Shown here in pieces: positions 47,019 to 58,345 of a stretch of 64,000 nt of DNA (positions are counted from its first letter, which is position 1; each line of letters opens with the position of its first letter). This DNA comes from Paraescarpia echinospica (Eukaryota > Annelida > Polychaeta > Sabellida > Siboglinidae), in NCBI GenBank assembly GCA_020002185.1, contig CM034538.1, positions 67,616,211-67,680,210 on the forward strand, given 5' to 3'. A program made the position numbers and the translations under genes. The notes under the pieces are model-generated. The model made no database searches. It was not told the origin of the DNA and saw nothing but the letters and a program-made list of their open reading frames with translations.

Positions 47019-48339
47019 CAGAGCTGTAACAAGTACATTTATTTTGTACTTGAGTAAAAGTACAAGTAACTTTGGAAAAAGTTACTCAAGTAAAAGTAAA
47101 AGTACTTTTTGAAAAATGTACTTGAAGTACAAGTAAAAAGTAAACAAATGTACTTGAAGTAAATGCAAAAGTACTTTTCTAAAAAACTGTTGACATGGTC
47201 ACCCACTGCAAACAAACAAGTAAATTCAGTAGTGTGCAAAACAAACACTTTATTGAACAGGACAGGATCCTCAGCAGGATACAGTGACAGGCTGGCTCCT
47301 CAAACAAACTATACATACTATACAAGACAGTGACAAAAGAAATAAAATAATGGTAATACCCTATTCAGTAGTGTGTACAGTGAACACTAAATATTGTCAA
47401 CGACCAGGCCTGAGGGTCAATATGTGAGACAAAATATTGAAAACATGAACCAAGAATACATATAAACAACATTTATAGGCCCTAACAATACTTATTTTAT
47501 TATTAAGATAAATCTGAGTAACCATTAGCAGTTTAAATTGTCACAGCTAAGGGAATGTTTTGGGGCGATAATGTGTGAATTTCGACATGCGTTTATCACT
47601 AATGCAATTCGGGACGTTATTCAGGTCACTAATAGCTCAAACCTAAATCTAAGAACATATCTTGTTCATATTAAATGCACTTGCACCTTTTGTACAAATA
47701 ACGACGTGTTATGGTGTAATACATTTGCACAGCAAAATTGAGGCAAGAATACCTTTTACCTGCGTAAGTCTAACACTAATAATTTACCGACCACGTGTGT
47801 AAGGAAGGTTCGAAGGTGATCAACAGATCTGGCATATCGGCGCACACAACAGACAGATCAACTTAACAGTAGCCCCGTGAACTGACTTAATCTCAAACAT
47901 ACTGGATAAGTATGGCAATGGATGCTGCAAATGATCATTTTCAGCTGATCCTTCCATAATAAATCTTTGAACGCGAATGACATCATATAATCTTGGCAAT
48001 ATTCACGCCACTTGGTGATCATGCCTGGTAATGGCAATGATAGGCCAATCAGAAAAGACTACCAGTTGTTGCTCCGGCTGATATCTATTTATAGATATAT
48101 GCTGGGGAAAACCAGTTCCGGGCTTCAGGCATTATCGTTCGTTACTAATATTTTTGGAGCTCCAACTTTTTAACTTTAAATTATGGATACTTCGTTACAT
48201 TTATGAAAAGTACACACATTTGTACTTCGTTACAAGTAAAAGTACTCCTAAAAAAATGTACTTCGTTACTCACGAAAAGTAAACTTTTCTACTCAAGTAC
48301 AGTAACGAAGTACTTGTACTTCGTTACGTCCCAGCTCTG
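47019..48339. mobile_element. hAT-type element, copy 4
   Basis: 1321 bp, 1713 bp after copy 3. Variants GATCATTTTC and CACTTGG as in copies 2 and 8, and TAATACATTT, shared only with copy 6. Confidence 0.88.
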
Positions 48340-50209
48340 GCTAAGGACATGTGGGATGTACCTAAGAACCTACTCCCACAGAAACCTCGCAGTGACACCA
48401 GTGGGCTCGAGATAGGGGACCATATGGTGTCCATAGCTAAGGACATGTGGGATGTACCTAAGAACCTACTCCCACAGAAACCTCGCAGTGACACCAGTGG
48501 GCTCGAGATAGGGGACCATATGGTGTCCATAGCTAAGGACATGTGGGATGTACCTAAGAACCTACTCCCACAGAAACCTCACATTAACACCAGTGGGCTC
48601 GAGATAGGTGACCGTATGGTGACCATAGCTAAGGACATGTGGGATGTACCTAAGAACCTACTCCCACAGAAACCTCACAGTGACACCAGTGGGTTCGAGA
48701 TAGGTGACCATATGGTGACCGTAGCTAAGGACATGTGGGGTGTACTTAAGAACCTACTCCCACAGAAACCTCGCAGTGACACCAGTGGGCTCGAGATAGG
48801 GGACCATATGGTGACCGTAGCTAAGGACATGTGGGATGTACCTAAGAACCTACTCCCACAGAAACCTCGCAGTGACACCAGTGGGCTCGAGATAGGTGAC
48901 CATATGGTGACCGTAGCTAAGGACATGTGGGGTGTACTTAAGAACCTACTCCCACAGAAACCTCGCAGTGACACCAGTGGGCTCGAGATAGGGGACCATA
49001 TGGTGACCATAGCTAAGGACATGTGGGATGTACCTAAGAACCTACTCCCACAGAAACCTCGCAGTGACACCAGTGGGCTCGAGATAGGGGACCATATGGT
49101 GACCATAGCTAAGGACATGTGGGATGTACCTAAGAACCTACTCCCACAGAAACCTCGCAGTGACACCAGTGGGCTCGAGATAGGTGACCGTATCGTGACC
49201 ATAGCTAAGGACATGTGGGATGTACTTAAGAACCTACTCCCACAGAAACCTCTCAGTGACACCAGTGGGCTTGAGATAGGTGACCATAGCTAAGGACACA
49301 TGGGATGTACTTAAGAACCTACTCCCATAGAAACCTCTCAGTGACATCAGTGGGCTCGAGATAGGGGACCGTACGGTGACCATAGCTAAGGACATGTGGG
49401 GTGTACTTAGGAACATACTCCCACAACAACCTCGCGGTGACACCAGTGGGCTCGAGATAGGGGACCATATGGTGACCATAGCTAAGGACATGTGGGATGT
49501 ACCTAAGAACCTACTCCCACAGAAACCTCGCAGTGACACCAGTGGGCTCGAGATAGGGGACCATATGGTGACCATAGCTAAGGACATGTGGGATGTACCT
49601 AAGAACCTACTCCCACAGAAACCTCGCAGTGACACCAGTGGGCTCGAAATAGGTGACCGTATGGTGACCATAGCTAAGGACATGTGGGATGTACTTAAGA
49701 ACCTACTCCCACAGAAACCTCGCAGTGACATCAGTGGGCTCGAGATAGGTGACCGTATGGTGACCATAGCTAAGGACATGTGGGATGTACCTAAGAACCT
49801 ACTCCCACAGAAACCTCGCAGTGACACCAGTGGGCTCGAGATAGGTGACCGTATGGTGACCATAGCTAAGGACGTGGGATGTACCTAAGAACCTACTCCC
49901 ACAGAAACCTCACGGTGACACCAGTGGGCTCGAGATAGGGGACCATATGGTGACCATAGCTAAGGACATGTGGGATGTACCTAAGAACCTACTCCCACAG
50001 AAACCTCACAGTGACACCAGTGGGCTCGAGATAGGTGACCGTATGGTGACCATAGCTAAGGACATGTGGGATGTACCTACGAACCTACTCCCACAGAAAC
50101 CTCTCAGTGACATTAGTGGGCTCGAGATAGGTGACCGTATGGTGACCATAGTTAAGGACATGTGGGGTGTACTTAAGAACCTACTCCCACAGAAACCTCG
50201 CAGTGACAC

Positions 50210-50363
50210 CAGTGGGCTCTCTAGATAGGACTATGGTGACCATATAGTCATGACATGTGGGATGTAATTTAAGAACTCCATCTCCCACAGAAGCCTCACA
50301 GTGACACCAGTGGGCTCAGGATAGGGACCAGTATGGTCTTACCCCAAATTGATGTCCTGCATG
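50210..50363. other. Irregular, indel-rich satellite patch 1
   Basis: Units lose phase through many single-base gains and losses (for example GGGCTCTCTAGATAGGACTA), unlike the clean neighbouring units. Similar patches occur at 53445-53645, 56855-57195 and 58190-58345. The pattern resembles uncorrected long-read consensus. Confidence 0.6.
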
Positions 50364-51690
50364 CAGAGCTGTAACAAGTACATTTATTTTGTACTTGAGT
50401 AAAAGTACAAGTAACTTTGGAAAAAGCTACTCAAGTAAAAGTAAAAGTACTTTTTGAAAAATGTACTTGAAGTACAAGTAAAAAGTAAACAAATGTACTT
50501 GAAGTAAATGCAAAAGTACTTTTCTAAAAAACTGTTGACATGGTCACCCACTGCAAACAAACAAGTAAATTCAGTAGTGTGCAAAACAAACACTTTATTG
50601 AACAGGACAGGATCCTCAGCAGGATACAGTGACAGGCTGGCTCCTCAAACAAACTATACATACTATACAAGACAGTGACAAAAGAAATAAAATAATGGTA
50701 ATACCCTATTCAGTAGTGTGTACAGTGAACACTAAATATTGTCTACGACCAGGCCTGAGGGTCAATATGTGACACAAAATATTGAAAACATGAACCAAGA
50801 ATACATATTAACAACATTTATAGGCCCTAACAATACTTATTTTATTATTAAGATAAATCTGAGTAACCATTAGCAGTTTAAATTGTCACAGCTAAGGGAA
50901 TGTTTTGGGGCGATAATGTGTGAATTTCGACATGCGTTTATCGCTAATGCAATTCGGGACGTTATTCAGGTCACTAATAGCTCAAACCTAAATCTAAGAA
51001 CATATCTTGTTCATATTAAATGCACTTGCACCTTTTGTACAAATAACGACGTGTTATGGTGTAATATATTTGCACAGCAAAATTGAGGCAAGAATACCTT
51101 TTACCTGCGTAAGTCTAACACTAATAATTTTCCGACCATGTGTGTAACTGTAAGGAAGGTTCGAAGGTGATCAACAGATCTGGCATATCGGCGCACACAA
51201 CAGACAGATCAACTTAACAGTAGCCCCGTGAACTGACTTAATCTCAAACATACTGGATAAGTATGGCAATGGATGCTGCAAATGATCATTTTCAGCTGAT
51301 CCTTCCATAATAAATCTTTGAACGCGAATGACATCATATAATCTTGGCAATATTCACGCCACCTGGTGATCATGCCTGGTAATGGCAATGATAGGCCAAT
51401 CAGAAAAGACTACCAGTTGTTGCTCCGGCTGATATCTATTTATATATATATGCTGGGGAAAACCAGTTCCGGGCTTCAGGCATTATCGTTCGTTACTAAT
51501 AGTTTTGGAGCTCCAACTATTTAACTTTAAATTATGGATACTTCGTTACATTTATGAAAAGTACACACATTTGTACTTCGTTACAAGTAAAAGTACTCCT
51601 AAAAAAATGTACTTCGTTACTCACGAAAAGTAAACTTTTCTACTCAAGTACAGTAACGAAGTACTTGTACTTCGTTACGTCCCAGCTCTG
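50364..51690. mobile_element. hAT-type element, copy 5
   Basis: 1327 bp, with a small insertion (ACTGTAAG-type) near 51147. Variants AAAGCTACTC, TTGTCTACG, GTGACACAAA and TTATCGCTAA are shared with copy 7. Its left flank is an irregular sequence instead of a clean satellite unit, and its right flank reads CCTAAGGA. Confidence 0.87.
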
Positions 51691-52082
51691 CCTAAGGACA
51701 TGTGGGATGTACCTAAGAACCTACTCCCACAGAAACCTCGCAGTGACACCAGTGGGCTCGAGATAGGGGACCATATGGTGACCATAGCTAAGGACATGTG
51801 GGATGTACCTAAGAACCTACTCCCACAGAAACCTCGCAGTGACACCAGTGGGCTCGACATAGGTGACCGTATGGTGACCATAGCTAAGGACATGTGGGAT
51901 GTACTTAAGAACCTACTCCCACAGAAACCTCACAGTGACAACAGTGGGCTCGAGATAGGGGACCATATGGTGACCATAGCTAAGGACATGTGGGATGTAC
52001 CTAAGAACCTACTCCCACAGAAGCCTCACAGTGACACCAGTGGGCTCGAGATAGGGGACCATATGGTGACCATAACTAAGGA

Positions 52083-53402
52083 CAGAGCTGTAACAAGTAC
52101 ATTTATTTTGTACTTGAGTAAAAGTACAAGTAACTTTGGAAAAAGTTACTCAAGTAAAAGTAAAAGTACTTTTTGAAAAATGTACTTGAAGTACAAGTAA
52201 AAAGTAAACAAATGTACTTGAAGTAAATGCAAAAGTACTTTTCTAAAAAAACTGTTGACATGGTCACCCACTGCAAACAAACAAGTAAATTCAGTAGTGT
52301 GCAAAACAAACACTTTATTGAACAGGACAGGATCCTCAGCAGGATACAGTGACAGGCTGGCTCCTCAAACAAACTATACATACTATACAAGACAGTGACA
52401 AAAGAAATAAAATAATGGTAATACCCTATTCAGTAGTGTGTACAGTGAACACTAAATATTGTCAACGACCAGGCCTGAGGGTCAATATGTGAGACAAAAT
52501 ATTGAAAACATGAACCAAGAATACATATAAACAACATTTATAGGCCCTAACAATACTTATTTTATTATTAAGATAAATCTGAGTAACCATTAGCAGTTTA
52601 AATTGTCACAGCTAAGGGAATGTTTTGGGGCGATAATGTGTGAATTTCGACATGCGTTTATCACTAATGCAATTCGGGACGTTATTCAGGTCACTAATAG
52701 CTCAAACCTAAATCTAAGAACATATCTTGTTCATATTAAATGCACTTGCACCTTTTGTACAAATAACGACGTGTTATGGTGTAATACATTTGCACAGCAA
52801 AATTGAGGCAAGAATACCTTTTACCTGCGTAAGTCTAACACTAATAATTTACCGACCACGTGTGTAAGGAAGGTTCGAAGGTGATCACAGATCTGGCATA
52901 TCGGCTCACACAACAGACAGATCAACTTAACAGTAGCCCCGTGAACTGACTTAATCTCAAACATACTGGATAAGTATGGCAATGGATGCTGCAAATGATC
53001 GTTTTCAGCTGATCCTTCCATAATAAATCTTTGAACGTGAATGACATCATATAATCTTGGCAATATTCACGCCACCTGGTGATCATGCCTGGTAATGGCA
53101 ATGATAGGCCAATCAGAAAAGACTACCAGTTGTTGCTCCGGCTGATATCTATTTATAGATATATGCTGTGGAAAACCAGTTCCGGGCTTCAGGCATTATC
53201 GTTCGTTACTAATATTTTTGGAGCTCCAACTTTTCAACTTTAAATTATGGATACTTCGTTACATTTATGAAAAGTACACACATTTGTACTTCGTTACAAG
53301 TAAAAGTACTTCTAAAAAATATACTTCGTTACTCACGAAAAGTAAACTTTTCTACTCAAGTACAGTAACGAAGTACTTGTACTTCGTTACGTCCCAGCTC
53401 TG
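52083..53402. mobile_element. hAT-type element, copy 6
   Basis: About 1320 bp. It combines CGGCTCAC (otherwise only copy 3) with TAATACATTT (otherwise only copy 4). The left 392-bp spacer (51691-52082) is regular, but the right spacer is scrambled. Confidence 0.87.
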
Positions 53403-53444
53403 GCTAAGGACATGTGGGATGTACCTAAGAACCTACTCCCACAG

Positions 53445-53645
53445 AAACCTCAGTGACACCAGTGGCTCGATAGGGACCATATATGACCATAGCCGGCGAC
53501 ATGTGGGATGTAACGGCGAACCTACTTCCCGAAACCCCATACACCAGTGGGCTCCTCGAGATAGGTGACCGATGGTGACCATAGCTAAGCGACATGTGGG
53601 GTGTGTACTAAAACCCACCCCACGAAACCCGCGACACCAGTGGGC
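53445..53645. other. Irregular, indel-rich satellite patch 2
   Basis: Scrambled units with dropped bases (for example CCCCACGAAACCC) between hAT copies 6 and 7. This makes the spacer 376 bp instead of 392 bp. Confidence 0.6.
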
Positions 53646-53778
53646 TCGAGATAGGGGACCATATGGTGACCATAGCTAAGGACATGTGGGATGTACTTAA
53701 GAACCTACTCCCACAGAAGCCTCACAGTGACACCAGTGGGCTCGAGATAGGGGACCATATGGTGACCATAACTAAGGA

Positions 53779-55099
53779 CAGAGCTGTAACAAGTACATTT
53801 ATTTTGTACTTGAGTAAAAGTACAAGTAACTTTGGAAAAAGCTACTCAAGTAAAAGTAAAAGTACTTTTTGAAAAATGTACTTGAAGTACAAGTAAAAAG
53901 TAAACAAATGTACTTGAAGTAAATGCAAAAGTACTTTTCTAAAAAACTGTTGACATGGTCACCCACTGCAAACAAACAAGTAAATTCAGTAGTGTGCAAA
54001 ACAAACACTTTATTGAACAGGACAGGATCCTCAGCAGGATACAGTGACAGGCTGGCTCCTCAAACAAACTATACATACTATACAAGACAGTGACAAAAGA
54101 AATAAAATAATGGTAATACCCTATTCAGTAGTGTGTACAGTGAACACTAAATATTGTCTACGGCCAGGCCTGAGGGTCAATATGTGACACAAAATATTGA
54201 AAACATGAACCAAGAATACATATTAACAACATTTATAGGCCCTAACAATACTTATTTTATTATTAAGATAAATCTGAGTAACCATTAGCAGTTTAAATTG
54301 TCACAGCTAAGGGAATGTTTTGGGGCGATAATGTGTGAATTTCGACATGCGTTTATCGCTAATGCAATTCGGGACGTTATTCAGGTCACTAATAGCTCAA
54401 ACCTAAATCTAAGAACATATCTTGTTCATATTAAATGCACTTGCACCTTTTGTACAAATAACGACGTGTTATGGTGTAATATATTTGCACAGCAAAATTG
54501 AGGCAAGAATACCTTTTACCTGCGTAAGTCTAACACTAATAATTTACCGACTACGTGTGTAAGGAAGGTTCGAAGGTGATCAACAGATCTGGCATATCGG
54601 CGCACACAACAGACAGATCAACTTAACAGTAGCCCCGTGAACTGACTTAATCTCAAACATACTGGATAAGTATGGCAATGGATGCTGCAAATGATCGTTT
54701 TCAGCTGATCCTTCCATAATAAATCTTTGAACACGAATGACATCATATAATCTTGGCAATGTTCACGCCACCTGGTGATCATGCCTGGTAATGGCAATGA
54801 TAGGCCAATCAGAAAAGACTACCAGTTGTTGCTCCGGCTGATATCTATTTATAGATATATGCTGGGGAAAACCAGTTCCGGGCTTCAGGCATTATCGTTC
54901 GTTACTAATATTTTTGGAGCTCCAACTTTTTAACTTAAAATTATAGATACTTCGTTACATTTATGAAAAGTACACACATTTGTACTTCGTTACAAGTAAA
55001 AGTACTCCTAAAAAAATGTACTTCGTTACTCACGAAAAGTAAACTTTTCTACTCAAGTACAGTAACGAAGTACTTGTACTTCGTTACGTCCCAGCTCTG
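53779..55099. mobile_element. hAT-type element, copy 7
   Basis: 1321 bp, with the copy-5 variant set (AAAGCTACTC, GTGACACAAA, TTATCGCTAA). Its left 376-bp spacer is irregular. It is 1713 bp before copy 8. Confidence 0.88.
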
Positions 55100-55491
55100 G
55101 CTAAGGACATGTGGGATGTACCTAAGAACCTACTCCCACAGAAACCTCTCAGTGACACCAGTGGGCTCGAGATAGGGGACCATATGGTGACCATAGCTAA
55201 GGACATGTGGGATGTACCTAAGAACCTACTCCCACAGAAACCTCGCAGTGACACCAGTGGGCTCGAGATAGGTGACCGTATGGTGACCATAGCTAAGGAC
55301 ATGTGGGGTGTACTTAAGAACCTACTCCCACAGAAACCTCGCAGTGACACCAGTGGGCTCGAGATAGGGGACCATATGGTGACCATAGCTAAGGACATGT
55401 GGGATGTACTTAAGAACCTACTCCCACAGAAGCCTCACAGTGACACCAGTGGGCTCGAGATAGGGGACCATATGGTGACCATAACTAAGGA

Positions 55492-56812
55492 CAGAGCTGT
55501 AACAAGTACATTTATTTTGTACTTGAGTAAAAGTACAAGTAACTTTGGAAAAAGTTACTCAAGTAAAAGTAAAAGTACTTTTTGAAAAATGTACTTGAAG
55601 TACAAGTAAAAAGTAAACAAATGTACTTGAAGTAAATGCAAAAGTACTTTTCTAAAAAACTGTTGACATGGTCACCCACTGCAAACAAACAAGTAAATTC
55701 AGTAGTGTGCAAAACAAACACTTTATTGAACAGGACAGGATCCTCAGCAGGATACAGTGACAGGCTGGCTCCTCAAACAAACTATACATACTATACAAGA
55801 CAGTGACAAAAGAAATAAAATAATGGTAATACCCTATTCAGTAGTGTGTACAGTGAACACTAAATATTGTCAACGACCAGGCCTGAGGGTCAATATGTGA
55901 GACAAAATATTGAAAACATGAACCAAGAATACATATAAACAACATTTATAGGCCCTAACAATACTTATTTTATTATTAAGATAAATCTGAGTAACCATTA
56001 GCAGTTTAAATTGTCACAGCTAAGGGAATGTTTTGGGGCGATAATGTGTGAATTTCAACATGCGTTTATCACTAATGCAATTCGGGACGTTATTCAGGTC
56101 ACTAATAGCTCGAACCTAAATCTAAGAACATATCTTGTTCATATTAAATGCACTTGCACCTTTTGTACAAATAACGACGTGTTATGGTGTAATATATTTG
56201 CACAGCAAAATTGAGGCAAGAATACCTTTTACCTGCGTAAGTCTAACACTAATAATTTACCGACCACGTGTGTAAGGAAGGTTCGAAGGTGATCAACAGA
56301 TCTGGCATATCGGCGCACACAACAGACAGATCAACTTAACAGTAGCCCCGTGAACTGACTTAATCTCAAACATACTGGATAAGTATGGCAATGGATGCTG
56401 CAAATGATCATTTTCAGCTGATCCTTCCATAATAAATCTTTGAACGCGAATGACATCATATAATCTTGGCAATATTCACGCCACTTGGTGATCATGCCTG
56501 GTAATGGCAATGATAGGCCAATCAGAAAAGACTACCAGTTGTTGCTCCGGCTGATATCTATTTATAGATATATGCTGGGGAAAACCAGTTCCGGGCTTCA
56601 GGCATTATCGTTCGTTACTAATATTTTTGGAGCTCCAACTTTTTAACTTTAAATTATGGATACTTCGTTACATTTATGAAAAGTACACACATTTGTACTT
56701 CGTTACAAGTAAAAGTACTCCTAAAAAAATGTACTTCGTTACTCACGAAAAGTAAACTTTTCTACTCAAGTACAGTAACGAAGTACTTGTACTTCGTTAC
56801 GTCCCAGCTCTG
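55492..56812. mobile_element. hAT-type element, copy 8
   Basis: 1321 bp, 1713 bp after copy 7, with the variants GATCATTTTC and CACTTGG of copies 2 and 4. It is the last copy. A long hAT-free satellite block follows. Confidence 0.88.
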
Positions 56813-56854
56813 GCTAAGGACATGTGGGATGTACCTAAGAACCTACTCCCACAG

Positions 56855-57195
56855 AAACCCTCAAGAAAGTGACACCCAGTGGGCCTCGAGATAGGACCAT
56901 ATGGTGTCCATAGCTATGACATGTGGGATGCACCTAAGAACCTACTCCCACAGAAAACCCCCGCAAGAGTGACACCAGTGGCCTGTGATGAGGACCATAT
57001 GGTGTCCATAGCCATGACATGGATGCACCTAAACTACTCCCCACAGAAACCCCACACATTAACACCACAGTGGCCTTAGATAGGTGACCGTGATGGTGAC
57101 ACTTACAGCTAAGGACATGTGGGATGTACCTGCAAGAACCTGCTACTCCCACAGAAACCCTGTTTGCATTTCTCACCCAGTGGGTCTTTCGAAGA
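56855..57195. other. Irregular, indel-rich satellite patch 3
   Basis: About 3.5 units with homopolymer-type gains such as CAGAAAACCCCCGC and lost segments, located just right of hAT copy 8. Clean units resume near 57196. Confidence 0.6.
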
Positions 57196-58189
57196 TAGGT
57201 GACCGTATGGTGACCATAGCTAAGGACATGTGGGATGTACCTAAGAACCTACTCCTACAGAAACCTCACAGTGACACCAGTGGGCTCGAGATAGGTGACC
57301 GTATGGTGACCATAGCTAAGGACATGTGGGATGTACCTACGAACCTACTCCCACAGAAACCTCTCAGTGACATTAGTGGGCTCGAGATAGGTGACCGTAT
57401 GGTGACCATAGTTAAGGACATGTGGGGTGTACTTAAGAACCTACTCCCACAGAAACCTCGCAGTGACACCAGTGGGCTCGAGATACGTGACCATATGGTG
57501 ACCATAGCTAAGGACATGTGGGATGTACCTAAGAACCTACTCCCACAGAAACCTCGCAGTGACACCAGTGGGCTCGAGATAGGGGACCATATGGTGACCA
57601 TAGCTAAGGACATGTGGGATGTACCTAAGAACCTACTTCCACAGAAACCTCGCAGTGACACCAGTGGGCTCGAGATAGGTGACCGTATGGTGACCATAGC
57701 TAAGGATATGTGGGATGTACTTAAGAACCTACTCCCACAGAAACCTCTCAGTGACACCAGTGGGCTTGAGATAGGTGACCATATGGTGACCATAGCTAAG
57801 GACACGTGGGATGTACTTAAGAACCTACTCCCATAGAAACCTCTCAGTGACATCAGTGGGCTCGAGATAGGGGACCGTATGGTGACCATAGCTAAGGACA
57901 TGTGGGGTGTACTTAGGAACCTACTCCCACAGAAACCTCGCAGTGACACCAGTGGGCTCGAGATAGGGGACCATATGGTGACCATAGCTAAGGACATGTG
58001 GGATGTACCTAAGAACCTACTCCCACAGAAACCTCGCAGTGACACCAGTGGGCTCGAGATAGGGGACCATATGGTGTCCATAGCTAAGGACATGTGGGAT
58101 GTACCTAAGAACCTACTCCCACAGAAACCTCGCAGTAACTCCAGTGGGCTCGAGATAGGTGACCATATGGTGACCGTAGCTAAGGACAT

Positions 58190-58345
58190 GTGGGGGCACT
58201 AGGAACATCAACAACCCTCAAGGTGACACCCAGTGGGCCTTAGATAGGACCATATGGTGACCATAGCCATGACATGTGGGATGTACCGCAACCTACTCCC
58301 ACAGAAACCCTCAAGAGTGACAATCTTGAAAATGGATAGGACCAT
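58190..58345. other. Irregular, indel-rich satellite patch 4
   Basis: Disordered units (GGGGGCACTAGGAACATC and following) between clean blocks. They occupy the place where the first 1329-bp repeat would otherwise continue leftwards. Confidence 0.6.
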
